Positions 1 to 8,315 of a DNA stretch of 64,000 nt are shown here, in pieces; position 1 is the stretch's first letter, and every line of letters begins with the position of its first letter. The notes under the pieces are model-generated. The model was not told the DNA's origin. It worked only from the letters and a program-made list of their open reading frames with translations, and searched no databases. Source of the DNA: Magnetospirillum sp. UT-4 (GTDB lineage Bacteria; Pseudomonadota; Alphaproteobacteria; Rhodospirillales; Magnetospirillaceae); the NCBI RefSeq assembly GCF_902729435.1, contig NZ_CACVCG010000112.1, forward strand, positions 1 through 64,000. Reading direction: 5' to 3'. Both the position numbers and the translations under genes were made by a program.

Positions 1-643
1 TGGAGATGGCGGCGCGCAACGATACCGCGAACAGGGTGGTGAGCAGGGTGGCGACCATGCCGGCGGCGATCAGGCCCCAGCGGCTGGCGGAATAGACCGC
101 GTCGCCTTGTTCGGCGGCGGTGCGGGCGGCGGCCAGGCTGTGCTCCAGCATCTCGTCGAGGGCCTTGCGCGCCTCGGCGTAGATCTTGGCGGCGGGGCCG
201 GTGGTATAGGCCAGCGCCTCGTCCTTGCGGCCGGGACGGGACAGTTCCATCACCCTGTCGCCTTCCCCGCGGTATCGCTTCAGCCCGTCTGTCACCGCGG
301 CGAACATGCGGCGTTCCTCGCCCGAGGCGATCAGCGGCTCGTAGGCGATGAAGATCTTGTCCAGGCGGTCGTTCAGGCCGGCGATGTCGCGCTCGTAGCG
401 GCCCATGGCCGCCTCGTCGGCGAACAGGATGTGACCGGCCAGCAGGCGGCGGTAATCGGCGAAGCCGGCATCGATCTGGCCCAGCATGCGGGTGGCCGGC
501 AGCGACCGGGTGGCCATGGCCGATGCGGTGGCGTTGACGGTGGCGAGGCGGTCGATGCTGACCAGCGCCAGGGCGATCACGATGACGGCCAGAAGCGCGA
601 AGGATCCGGCCAATTTCCGGGCGATGGTCAAATTGCGGAACAT
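1..643 (-). CDS. Methyl-accepting chemotaxis protein, N-terminal part (cut by window edge)
   Basis: The visible 214 residues start with a basic stretch (MFRNLTIARKLAGSF) and a first membrane helix at about residues 11-30. A helical periplasmic domain of about 160 residues follows, and a second membrane helix begins at about residue 193. This is the layout of a chemoreceptor with a four-helix-bundle (4HB_MCP) ligand domain. The HAMP and methyl-accepting signalling domains would lie beyond the window start, so the assignment rests on topology and on the neighbouring cheY and cheZ. I chose the ATG at 643 because it directly precedes the typical MCP N-terminal motif; the Shine-Dalgarno is weak. 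It reads in the same direction as the cheYZ-TPR genes but is separated from them by 154 bp. A histidine kinase with the same sensor type is possible but less likely. Confidence 0.72.
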   Translation of the reverse strand, partial: MFRNLTIARKLAGSFALLAVIVIALALVSIDRLATVNATASAMATRSLPATRMLGQIDAGFADYRRLLAGHILFADEAAMGRYERDIAGLNDRLDKIFIAYEPLIASGEERRMFAAVTDGLKRYRGEGDRVMELSRPGRKDEALAYTTGPAAKIYAEARKALDEMLEHSLAAARTAAEQGDAVYSASRWGLIAAGMVATLLTTLFAVSLRAAIS

Positions 644-733
644 ATTGCGGCGATCCTGGTCAAAGGTAGCGCAGCATGATCCGCCGAAGTTGCGAATGCA
701 AGTTTACGAGCCATAGAGAAAATGCATGGCCCT

Positions 734-763
734 ATTCGTTTCGCAAAGTTAGAAAAAACGAAT
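734..763. promoter_or_regulatory. AT-rich inverted repeat upstream of the chemoreceptor gene
   Basis: ATTCGTTT (734-741) and AAACGAAT (756-763) form an 8 bp perfect inverted repeat with a 14 bp spacer. They lie in an unusually AT-rich 154 bp gap between the end of the TPR gene and the chemoreceptor start. It could be an operator in the chemoreceptor promoter region or a weak terminator for the upstream gene. No clear -35/-10 pair was found, so this is only a candidate. Confidence 0.25.
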
Positions 764-797
764 TAAACCGAAGATGAATACATCGCCAAGGCACCGT

Positions 798-3700
798 TCA
801 ATTGATGGAGGACAGGCCCTGCGCCTGGACGCGGTTCTTCCAGTCGCCCATGAAGGTCTGGAAGGCCTCGACCTGCTTGATCTTGTCGCCGACGCGGCGG
901 AAGTCGATGATGCCCCGCTCCGGCTCCGAGGTCAGCAGGTCGAAGGCTTCGCGGAACTCGGTGGCGGCCATCTTGGCGCCGTAGCTGCGGCGCAGGCGCT
1001 GCAGGCCGCGGTCGTCGCGGGCCAGGGTCATGGCGGTGGCGAGATCGACCAGCTTGCGCGCCAGGACGGGCTGGATCGGGGTGGCGCCCTCGGGCGGCTC
1101 GATCAGGGCCTCCATGGCCGCCGCCGCCTCGGGCCACTTCTTGAGGTCCCAGTAGATTTCGGCCCGCAGCTGCTTGGCCTTGTCCGACTGGTCGTTGATG
1201 ATGAGGGCCAGCGCCTCGGCGGTGCGGCCCAGATCGGCCAGCGCCCGCACCCGCATGTAGCGGCGCTGGTCGAACAGCTCGGCCGGCATGTCGGGAATCT
1301 CGCTCTGGTCCAGGGCCTCCAGCGCCAGGCCGGGCTTGCGGTCGGACAGTTCCAGGAAGGCCAGCCGCGTCGCCACCCGCGCCTTCTCGACGCCCTGCAG
1401 GCGGAATTGCACCTGGTGGCGCAGCAGTTCGCCGGCGCGGTCGATGAGGTCGACCGCCGCCAGCCGGTCGGCCAGCTTGCGGATCATCTCGTCGCCCTTG
1501 GTGCCGGTGGGCGTCAGCTCCTGGAACTCGTCGTAGAGGCCGATGGCGGCGATGGGCGACAGCCCGTCGGCGAGGCCGCCGAGGTATAGCTTCTCGAAGG
1601 CCTCCGCCATCATCTGCTGCACGGTGCCGATGTCGGGATGGTCGCTGTAATTGGCGGCGATCTCGCGCAGGGCCCGCAGGCCGTTGGCATACTGGCCGTC
1701 GGCGATCATCAGTTCGCCCAGGCGCTTCAGCAGCTCGTACTCGTAATCGCCCTCGCGCCAGGCGAAGCGCAGCTTTTCCAGCTGCTTGATGGCGTCGGCG
1801 CGGGGCAGCATGCCGCGGCGCATCTGCAGTTCGATGCGGGCGCGGCCGGCCTGGGCGCGGTCCGGCCGGCTTTCGCTGTCCTCGGCCTCGCGGTACTTGG
1901 CGATGGCCTGGTCCCACTGCTTGGCCGCCTCGGCCACCGTGCCCTGCAGGTAGCTGATGGTGCCGGTGTCGCGGCGCGACAGGCCGGGTCCGTTCATGGC
2001 CTCGATGGTCTTGATCGCCGACTTGGTGTCGCCCGCCGCCGCCGCGGCGCGGGCCGCCACCGGCCCCAGGGCCATGCGCAGGCGGGGGTTGAGGCCCTTC
2101 AGGTCCTCGTGCGCCAGGCGCAGCATCAGCGCCTGCTTGGGATCGCCGGTCAGGCGCGACTTGGCCGCCGCCAGCCACAGCGGGGCGTGGGGGTCCTTGG
2201 CCAGGCCGGGATGGGAGAGGTCGTCGATGGCCTCGATGTCGCGGCGGGTGAGGAAATTGGCGACGCCGCGCACGGCGCGGAACTGGGGGGTGTCGACCAT
2301 GGCCGGGTCGGCGGCGGCGATCACCTTGAGCAGGCCCAGCGCCTCGTGCGGCATGGCGTTGGCGAGGTAATGGCGGGCGATTTCCAGGCGCTGGGCGTTC
2401 TTGTCCTCGGGCTTGAGGTAGGCCATGCGCTGCAGCAGCTTCTGGTGCTCGGGCACGAACTTGTCGAGGCCGCCGCGCATCCAGCGCAGCAGGTCCAGCG
2501 GCCCGCCGCCCGAGGTCTGGACCTCCATGGTCTCGCCGGACCCCGCCTCGCCGCTGCCGGGCAGGTCCCGCGACAGGTGCAGCCCCCCCGGCATCGACAC
2601 TTCGACCCCCGACCGGTTGCCTTCCAGGCGGGCGCCATCGGCCAGCGGCACCATCGCCACGCCCTGCGCCGTGGGCAGCAACTGGGCACCCGGCACCACC
2701 GTCTCGGCCGGAACGCCGACCCCGATCTGGGTCAGCGGGGTGACGAACAGGGTGTCGCCGACTTCCGGATCGCGGAAGCTCACCGCCTTCTGCGGCGGGT
2801 CCTGGACCGGCAGGATCAGGCGGCCGCGGTCCTCGAAATCGAATTGGCGCTCGATCGACAGCGGCGTGCGCGGCCCCAGCGGCGTCTCGGCCAGGTCGAA
2901 CACCCAGAGCTGGCCTTCCTTGCGCACGATGGGGTTGAAGCCGGGGCGGGTGACCAGGCGGATCGCGCTGCCGTCGCGGACGCCGGGCACCTGCTCGGCA
3001 TGCAGGACGACATCGCCGCCGGTGCGCTTCAGCAGTTTGGTGTCGATCTCGGCCTTGCTGTCGAACACCAGCCACAGCCAGCCGGCGCGGCGGAAGGCGG
3101 CGGCGGCGGTCGGCTTCTCGAACGGCACGCCCAGGCTGACCTGCGGCACCGCCGGCTTGGGCGGTTGCGCCGGAGCATCCGCGGTGGCGGCGGCATCGGC
3201 GGCGGGCGTCGAGGGGGCCAGCGGCTTGGCGGCGGGCGGCTGTTCCTCGGTGCCGGGGGCGGGGGCCAGGGGCGGCGGCGCCGTGCCGGCGGCGCGCGGC
3301 GGCGGCGGGCTGCCGGCGGCCCGCACCAGATCCACCGCCACCCGGGGACCGCTGGTGAAGTGGCGCACCCGCATGTCGGCGGGCAACGCCAGCACCACCG
3401 CGGTGCCCTTGCCCTGGGGCCGGGTCTCGATCAGGCGGACATCGGGCGGAAGGGCCGCCTCCAGCGAGGTGACCTTGACGTTGGCGGGGCGATCGAAGGC
3501 GATCACCGCCTTGCCGTCGGCGACGTCGATGCTGTAGCCGACCGGCTTGGCCCAGTCGAACACCAGGCGGTTGAAGCCGGTATGTTCGCCACCCCGCACC
3601 GTCAGGTCGACCGGCGCCTCCGCCTTGGCCGCCGCCGGCGGAGGTTCGGGCTTCGGCGCCGGCTTTTCGGGGACGGGCTTTTCGGGGGCGGGCTTTTCCG

Positions 3701-4127
3701 AGGCGGGGGCGGCCTTGGCGGCGGGGGTCATGTCGACCACCGTCGAGGTGCCGCTGGTGAAGGTTTTCAGCTGCACCGGCTGGGCCAGCCCGAAGGTGAC
3801 CATGCGGCGGTCGGGGCTGACATTGGCCGATTTCAGGTATTTGGCCAGCGGCTTCAGCAGGGATTGGGGGTCGCCGGCCAGGGGGCGTTCGAACCGGACC
3901 ACCAGGTCGCCGTTGACGGTGTCGGCGGACCACCGCACCGGGCCGTCCCAATCGAACACCATGCGGCCGAAGCTGTCATGCTCGGCGCCGCGCGGCGTGC
4001 TCTGGGCGAAGGCGGCCGCAGCCAAACTGAGGAGAAAGGCGACAATCAGCGCCGTCGGTCGGAGAAAGCGGCGGCAGGCCGCCTTGCCTTTCCGTCCCAG
4101 ACCGCCAGCTTGGCCGCGCGCCTCCAT
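798..4127 (-). CDS. Large secreted AMIN-like and tetratricopeptide repeat protein of the motility locus
   Basis: A 1109-residue exported protein. A basic N-terminus and hydrophobic stretch (about 24-41, ending AAAAFAQ) look like a signal peptide with cleavage near residue 41. Residues about 46-135 and 175-270 are two related beta-rich units (GAEHDSFGRMVFDW and GGEHTGFNRLVFDW), resembling AMIN-type envelope-binding domains. They are separated by Pro/Ala/Glu-rich linkers with repeated EKPAPEKP. A third beta-rich region follows. From about residue 560 the protein is alpha-helical with degenerate TPR-like repeats to the C-terminus. It starts 6 bp after the cheZ stop, in the same operon as fliL-fliM-motE-cheY-cheZ. 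A periplasmic role in assembly or anchoring of the flagellar motor is inferred from context and domain type; the exact function is unknown. Confidence 0.75.
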   Translation of the reverse strand: MEARGQAGGLGRKGKAACRRFLRPTALIVAFLLSLAAAAFAQSTPRGAEHDSFGRMVFDWDGPVRWSADTVNGDLVVRFERPLAGDPQSLLKPLAKYLKSANVSPDRRMVTFGLAQPVQLKTFTSGTSTVVDMTPAAKAAPASEKPAPEKPVPEKPAPKPEPPPAAAKAEAPVDLTVRGGEHTGFNRLVFDWAKPVGYSIDVADGKAVIAFDRPANVKVTSLEAALPPDVRLIETRPQGKGTAVVLALPADMRVRHFTSGPRVAVDLVRAAGSPPPPRAAGTAPPPLAPAPGTEEQPPAAKPLAPSTPAADAAATADAPAQPPKPAVPQVSLGVPFEKPTAAAAFRRAGWLWLVFDSKAEIDTKLLKRTGGDVVLHAEQVPGVRDGSAIRLVTRPGFNPIVRKEGQLWVFDLAETPLGPRTPLSIERQFDFEDRGRLILPVQDPPQKAVSFRDPEVGDTLFVTPLTQIGVGVPAETVVPGAQLLPTAQGVAMVPLADGARLEGNRSGVEVSMPGGLHLSRDLPGSGEAGSGETMEVQTSGGGPLDLLRWMRGGLDKFVPEHQKLLQRMAYLKPEDKNAQRLEIARHYLANAMPHEALGLLKVIAAADPAMVDTPQFRAVRGVANFLTRRDIEAIDDLSHPGLAKDPHAPLWLAAAKSRLTGDPKQALMLRLAHEDLKGLNPRLRMALGPVAARAAAAAGDTKSAIKTIEAMNGPGLSRRDTGTISYLQGTVAEAAKQWDQAIAKYREAEDSESRPDRAQAGRARIELQMRRGMLPRADAIKQLEKLRFAWREGDYEYELLKRLGELMIADGQYANGLRALREIAANYSDHPDIGTVQQMMAEAFEKLYLGGLADGLSPIAAIGLYDEFQELTPTGTKGDEMIRKLADRLAAVDLIDRAGELLRHQVQFRLQGVEKARVATRLAFLELSDRKPGLALEALDQSEIPDMPAELFDQRRYMRVRALADLGRTAEALALIINDQSDKAKQLRAEIYWDLKKWPEAAAAMEALIEPPEGATPIQPVLARKLVDLATAMTLARDDRGLQRLRRSYGAKMAATEFREAFDLLTSEPERGIIDFRRVGDKIKQVEAFQTFMGDWKNRVQAQGLSSIN

Positions 4128-4133
4128 TCGGAC

Positions 4134-4775
4134 TCAGTCGAAGCTCGCCAGCAGCCTGTCGATCTCGGCCTGGTCGGCGGCAGAGGCGGGAAGCTGGGGG
4201 CCGTTGAGGAGGTCCTCGTCGGTGACCAGTGCCTTCGCGGCCTTTTCGCCCGGCCCCTCCATTTCCGAACCGAGCGCCCGGACCAGGCTCTCGACGCGGC
4301 CTTCGATCTCCTTCAGCATTTTCACCACCTTGGTGATGCGCTGCCCGGTGATGTCCTGGAAGGTGCAGGCCTCGAAGATCTGGGTGGTCACCTCGGTGAG
4401 GCGTTGCGCCACCTCGGAATCCATCATGGGGGCCAGGCCCTCGATGCGCTCGGCGGCATCCATGATCTGGTTGGTGGCGGCCTCGGTGGCGCCGACGATG
4501 GCGTCCAGCTCATCGGTGGCGGTGGCGATGAACTCGTTCTTGATGTCGCCCGGCCGGAGCGCCGCGATCTCGGCCTTGGCGGCGTGGATGTAGTCCGCCA
4601 GCGACTCGATCTCGCGGTACAGCTTGATGTCGCCGGCGTTCAGGTCTCCCTTCATGGTGTCGAGGATGGCACGCACCACCTCGGCGACCTGATCCACATG
4701 GACGGTTTCGCCATGTTCGCGGCGAATGGCGTCCAAACGCAAGGCAAGGTCGCGGTCAACGCCCTTCACCACCAT
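4134..4775 (-). CDS. cheZ: CheZ-type phosphatase of phospho-CheY
   Basis: 213 residues, almost the length of enteric CheZ, mostly helical. The signature ACTFQDITGQRITKV contains Asp141 and Gln145, matching the catalytic Asp/Gln pair of CheZ that dephosphorylates CheY-P. The C-terminal tail (QAEIDRLLASFD) matches the CheY-docking helix at the end of CheZ, after a flexible acidic and proline-containing linker (about 170-200). The gene lies 28 bp downstream of cheY and 6 bp upstream of the TPR gene, and is preceded by AAGGGGG. It should terminate the motor-switching signal in the cytoplasm. Confidence 0.9.
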   Translation of the reverse strand: MVVKGVDRDLALRLDAIRREHGETVHVDQVAEVVRAILDTMKGDLNAGDIKLYREIESLADYIHAAKAEIAALRPGDIKNEFIATATDELDAIVGATEAATNQIMDAAERIEGLAPMMDSEVAQRLTEVTTQIFEACTFQDITGQRITKVVKMLKEIEGRVESLVRALGSEMEGPGEKAAKALVTDEDLLNGPQLPASAADQAEIDRLLASFD

Positions 4776-4803
4776 GGCACGTCCCCCTTTGCCACGTGGG
4801 CGG

Positions 4804-5193
4804 TTAGGCGAAGTCGCCGATGACGGTCACCATCTTGGTCTTCAGCGTCTCCGCGTTGAACGGCTTGACGATGTAGTTGGAAACGCCGGCTTCCTTGGCC
4901 GCGATGACGTTTTCGGACTTGGACTCGGCGGTGACCATGATGAAGGGAATGGCCTTCAGCTTGGGATCGGCGCGAACCTCGCGCAGCAGCTGCAGGCCGG
5001 TCATGGGCTCCATGTTCCAGTCCGAGATGATCAGGCCGTAATTGCCGACGCGCAGCATCTGAAGCGCCATGGAGCCGTCCGTGGCCTCGTCGACGTTGTT
5101 GAAGCCGAGCTGCTTCAGCAGGTTGCGGATGATTCGCAGCATCGTCTTGTAATCGTCGACGATGAGCACGTTCATATTCTTGTCGACAGCCAT
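4804..5193 (-). CDS. cheY: Chemotaxis response regulator CheY
   Basis: A stand-alone receiver domain of 129 residues. Acidic-pocket Asp13/Asp14 (LIVDDYKTM), phospho-acceptor Asp58 (IISDWNMEP), Thr88 (MVTAESK) and Lys110 (VKPF) are all in place. The motif KTMLRIIRNLLKQLGF is typical of motor-binding CheY. The start is the ATG at 5193, with a strong AAGGAG 7-8 bp upstream; a TTG one codon earlier is open but has no ribosome site. Phosphorylated CheY is expected to bind FliM, encoded three genes upstream, and to be reset by CheZ, encoded just downstream. Confidence 0.96.
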   Translation of the reverse strand: MAVDKNMNVLIVDDYKTMLRIIRNLLKQLGFNNVDEATDGSMALQMLRVGNYGLIISDWNMEPMTGLQLLREVRADPKLKAIPFIMVTAESKSENVIAAKEAGVSNYIVKPFNAETLKTKMVTVIGDFA

Positions 5194-5319
5194 CAATTAG
5201 CTCCTTCCAAGCACTCGCCACGCTAACATTAAGAACCCGACGGTGCGAATTGGCCTAGTTAAGATACTGGAGAGCAACCGCGCAAGGCATTTTTCGCTCC
5301 CCCCCGAACAAATCCCCGG

Positions 5320-6045
5320 TCATCCCCCGGGCAGGGTCCTGTTGGTTGGAATCTGGCGCCGCTGGGCCAGCTCCGAGGTCAGGGTGCGGGCCTTGGCGGG
5401 GTCCATTTCCGCCAGGATCGGCGCCACTTTGGCCTCCTTCATCCGCTCGACCACGTCGAGCATGATGCCCATGTCGAGCTGCTCGAAGATTTTGGCGGCG
5501 TCCTTCGGCTTCATGTTCTCGTATATTTTGACCAGGGACCGCATCTTGTTGTCTTCCTGGTCATTGTATTGGCGCAGCAGCCCTTCGATTGTGTTCTGCA
5601 GCGTCTTCATTTCGGAAATCTTGCGCTCGATCTGGTCCTCGGCCGCCTTCAGCATGGCCTCGCGGCGCTCGATGTCGCGCTCGCGCACGTCGATGGCGCC
5701 ACGGCGGGCCTGCAGCTTCTGCAGCACGTCCATTTCCGTCTGGCTCAGGCTGGCCTGCTCCGGCGCCGGCGCGGATTCGGCGGCGGGCGGGGCCGGCTTG
5801 GGCTCCGGCATCGGCTTGGACTCCGGCGCCGGCTTGGCCTCGGCGGCGGCTTCGGGCGCCGGCTTGGCCTCGGGCTGCTGTGCCTGCAGCTCGCCGGCGA
5901 CACGCAGGGAGGCGCCGTCGAAAAATCCCTTGCGCAGATCGTTCACCCGCACCGACAGCATCAGCGCCGCCACGGCGATGAGCACGGGCAGCAGGCGCAC
6001 GAAGGGCGTGCGCGGCTGTTTGGACTTGGAGGGCGAAGCGGCCAT
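5320..6045 (-). CDS. motE: MotE-like flagellar stator-associated protein (MgtE-N domain)
   Basis: 241 residues. A short cytoplasmic tail and one membrane helix (about 17-32) are followed by a Pro/Ala/Glu-rich linker with repeated KPAPE units. A coiled coil (about 100-170) and a C-terminal helical domain come next, with NMKPKDAAKIFEQLDM and the MDPAKARTLTSELAQRR ending. That C-terminal domain is the MgtE-N-like fold found in the alphaproteobacterial chaperone MotE. MotE stabilises the stator partner MotC in the periplasm. The gene begins 4 bp after the upstream stop with GAGGTG as ribosome site, within the fliL-fliM operon. No motB/motC is in the window. The symbol follows family resemblance, not proof. 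Confidence 0.75.
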   Translation of the reverse strand: MAASPSKSKQPRTPFVRLLPVLIAVAALMLSVRVNDLRKGFFDGASLRVAGELQAQQPEAKPAPEAAAEAKPAPESKPMPEPKPAPPAAESAPAPEQASLSQTEMDVLQKLQARRGAIDVRERDIERREAMLKAAEDQIERKISEMKTLQNTIEGLLRQYNDQEDNKMRSLVKIYENMKPKDAAKIFEQLDMGIMLDVVERMKEAKVAPILAEMDPAKARTLTSELAQRRQIPTNRTLPGG

Positions 6046-6049
6046 GGTG

Positions 6050-6574
6050 TCACCTCATGGACTGGAGCGCGCGCAGCAGCTCGCGCTCGGCTTCGGACCG
6101 CTCGTCGCCGTCGATCTCGTTGGCCGCCGCCGCCGCCGCCGCCATGGTGGCGGCGCGCGGGCTGGAATGGGCCGGCTGCTGCGGCGCCGGGGCGGCCGAG
6201 GGCATCGGCGCGCTCATGCGCGGCTGGGACGTGACCTGGGGCCGGGCCTCGGTGCGGGCCGAGCGCACCGCGCCTTCCAGCCGGTTGGCCATGGTGTCGG
6301 CGCGCTCGATCATGAAGGCGAGGTCGTCGCGCAGCTGCTGCGCCTTCTCGACCCGCTCCTGCAACGCCATTCCGGCGTCCTCGGCGGCCTTGCGGAGCTT
6401 GGGGATCGAGGATTCGGCGCGCACCGTCGCCTCGTTGAACGAGACGATGATCTTGGCCATCTCGTCGCGGTTCTTGCGCAGCTGGGTGAGCCGGCGGTTG
6501 AGGGTGACCGCATAGCCGATGGTGGCGATCAGCAGCACCGAGACGAAGAGGTCGAGGATGATCTTCCAGTCCAT
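6050..6574 (-). CDS. Membrane-anchored coiled-coil protein of the fliM-motE operon (DUF6468-like)
   Basis: 174 residues beginning MDWKIILDLFVSVLLIATIGYA, one N-terminal membrane helix. A charged coiled coil (about 28-95) carries the conserved-looking stretch LTQLRKNRDEMAKIIVSFNEA. An Ala/Pro-rich linker follows, and the short C-terminal helix ends in ERELLRALQSMR. It sits between fliM and the motE-like gene in alphaproteobacterial flagellar operons and resembles the DUF6468 family. Its function is not established. The start at 6574 was chosen because it lies 4 bp after the fliM stop, with AAGGG upstream; a longer frame would overlap fliM by 86 bp. Confidence 0.7.
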   Translation of the reverse strand: MDWKIILDLFVSVLLIATIGYAVTLNRRLTQLRKNRDEMAKIIVSFNEATVRAESSIPKLRKAAEDAGMALQERVEKAQQLRDDLAFMIERADTMANRLEGAVRSARTEARPQVTSQPRMSAPMPSAAPAPQQPAHSSPRAATMAAAAAAANEIDGDERSEAERELLRALQSMR

Positions 6575-6578
6575 GGCG

Positions 6579-7760
6579 TCAACCCTTGATCTTGTCGTCG
6601 ACGCGGATGGCGATGTGCGGACCCTTGCGCCCCATCTTGCCGCGGAACATGGAGATGTTGCCACACCGCAGGTCGATGGCCGACGTGGGCTGGGCGTTGA
6701 GCATGATCTTCGATCCCACCTTCCAGGCGATGACGTCGCGCAAGCTCATCACCTGCTGGTCCAGCACCGCCTCCATCTGCACCTCGGTCAGCCACAGCTC
6801 TTCCGCCAGGTGGGTTTCCCAGATGGAGTCGCGGCCGAACTTCTCGCCCATGAACATCTGCAGCAGCAGCTCGCGGACGGGTTCCAGGGTGGCGTAGGGC
6901 AGCAGCAGTTCCAGGCGTCCGCCGCGATCCTCCATGTCGATGCGCAGCTTGGCGACGATGGCGGCGTTGCTGGGACGCGAGATGGTGGCGAAGCGCGGGT
7001 TGGTTTCCAGGCGGTCGAAGCGGAAGGTCACCGGCGACAGCGGGTCGAACGCCGCCGACAGGTCGGACAGCACCACGTGGACCATGCGCTCGACCAGGTT
7101 GCGCTCGATGGTGGTGTAGGGGCGGCCCTCGATGCGCATGGCGGCGGTGCCGCGGCGGCCGCCCAGCAGCACATCGACGATGGAGTAGATGAGCGAGGAA
7201 TCGACCGTCAGCAGGCCGTAATTGTCCCATTCCTCGGCCTTGAACACCGCCAGCATGGCAGGCAGCGGAATCGAGTTCAGGTAGTCGCCGAAGCGCAACG
7301 ACAGGATGTTGTCCAGCGACACCTCGACGTTGTCCGAGGTGAAATTGCGCATGGAGGTGGACATCATGCGGACCAGGCGGTCGAAGACCACCTCCAGCAT
7401 GGGCAGGCGCTCGTACGAGACCAGCGCCGAATTGAGGATGGCCTGAATGCCCGAGCGGTCGTCGCCGCGGCCGTGGTCGTCGTCGAAGCCCAGCAGCGAA
7501 TCGATTTCGTCCTGGTTCAGGACGCGGGTGGATTCCTTCGGCGCACCGTCGCCGCCGCCACCCCCCTCGTCGTCGCCGCCGCCAAGCATGGCCTCCCATT
7601 CGGCGGCCATGGCGTCGCTTTCCTCGCCGCCGCCGTCACCGCCACCGCCGCCACCACCGCCGCCGTCGCCATCGCCTTCGGCCATGGCGGCCCATTCCTT
7701 CATCAGGGCCTCTTCGTCGTCGGTGGACCGACCGGGTCCGCCTTCCTCTTCCATCGCCAT
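6579..7760 (-). CDS. fliM: Flagellar motor switch protein FliM with long N-terminal extension
   Basis: 393 residues against about 330 for typical FliM. The C-ring core is clear: the CheC-like middle domain (about 105-300, with LPMLEVVFDRLVRMM, NILSLRFGDYLNS and LLTVDSSLIYSIVDVLLGG) and a C-terminal SpoA domain (about 310-385, DVIAWKVGSKIMLN, FRGKMGRKG). The CheY-P docking motif LNQDEIDSLLGF, normally within the first 15 residues, lies here at 81-92. Before it come about 80 acidic, glycine-rich residues with two EWxAM motifs (22-26 and 54-58) in separate blocks joined by poly-Gly. The gene follows fliL by 9 bp. An internal start near residue 70 would give a normal-length protein, but the repeated motifs argue that the extension is translated. 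Confidence 0.93.
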   Translation of the reverse strand: MAMEEEGGPGRSTDDEEALMKEWAAMAEGDGDGGGGGGGGGDGGGEESDAMAAEWEAMLGGGDDEGGGGGDGAPKESTRVLNQDEIDSLLGFDDDHGRGDDRSGIQAILNSALVSYERLPMLEVVFDRLVRMMSTSMRNFTSDNVEVSLDNILSLRFGDYLNSIPLPAMLAVFKAEEWDNYGLLTVDSSLIYSIVDVLLGGRRGTAAMRIEGRPYTTIERNLVERMVHVVLSDLSAAFDPLSPVTFRFDRLETNPRFATISRPSNAAIVAKLRIDMEDRGGRLELLLPYATLEPVRELLLQMFMGEKFGRDSIWETHLAEELWLTEVQMEAVLDQQVMSLRDVIAWKVGSKIMLNAQPTSAIDLRCGNISMFRGKMGRKGPHIAIRVDDKIKG

Positions 7761-7769
7761 CGCTTGCGC

Positions 7770-8315
7770 CTACTGGACCAGCATTTCGCGGAACAGCACG
7801 TCGTTGACCTTCACCGGCTTCACCGCGGCCTGGACCCGGTTCAGCAATTCCTCGCGCAGCAGGTGCATGCCGGCGGCGCCCTGCAGGTCCTCGACCCGAA
7901 GCTCGCGCAGATAGACCTGGAAGGCGTCGACGATGCGCGGCATGACCTGGTCGATGCGCGGCATGTCGGTCGGGCTTTCCAGCTCGAGGGCGACGCGGAT
8001 CTTGAGGAAGGCCTGCTTGCGCCCCTGCGTCTGCAGGTTCACCAACATTTCGGGCAGGTCCATGAACACCGCCGGGCCGACCACCTTGGGCGCCTCGGCC
8101 TTGTGCTCGGCCTCGGGGGCGGCCTCTTCCGTCTTGCCACCCAGCAGGCTGTCGAGGATGCCGGAGAAATAGAGTCCGGCGCCGGCGCCAAGCAGCAGCA
8201 GCACCGGCAGGACGATGATCAGGATCTTCTTGATCGGAAGCTTGCTTTTGGGGGAATCGGAGGATTCCTCGCCGCCTGCGCCTTCGTCGAAATCCTCTTC
8301 CAGGTCTTCGGCCAT
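7770..8315 (-). CDS. fliL: Flagellar basal-body associated protein FliL
   Basis: 181 residues. The N-terminus is acidic and cytoplasmic (MAEDLEEDFDEG). A single membrane helix at about 28-50 is followed by a linker and the periplasmic FliL domain (about 80-181; FMDLPEMLVNLQ, FLKIRVALELE, VNDVLFREMLVQ at the very end). FliL forms rings around the stator and supports torque. The ATG at 8315 is chosen because GGGTGGGG lies just upstream and the acidic N-terminus is typical of alphaproteobacterial FliL. It is the first gene of the minus-strand motility operon. Confidence 0.93.
   Translation of the reverse strand: MAEDLEEDFDEGAGGEESSDSPKSKLPIKKILIIVLPVLLLLGAGAGLYFSGILDSLLGGKTEEAAPEAEHKAEAPKVVGPAVFMDLPEMLVNLQTQGRKQAFLKIRVALELESPTDMPRIDQVMPRIVDAFQVYLRELRVEDLQGAAGMHLLREELLNRVQAAVKPVKVNDVLFREMLVQ

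Noticed and set aside
4775-4792. Plus-strand TGGCACG...TTTGC similar to a sigma-54 site near the cheZ start
   Set aside because: GG to GC distance is 15 bp, not 12, and it faces away from any gene start.
1638-4823. Very long open frame on the plus strand opposite the TPR and cheZ genes
   Set aside because: It is antisense to genes with clear domains and has the Gly/Arg/His-rich composition typical of GC-rich shadow frames.
6575-6664. Longer start for the DUF6468-like gene
   Set aside because: The extra 30 residues overlap fliM, are Ser/Arg-rich and lack a ribosome site; the ATG at 6574 fits the family start.
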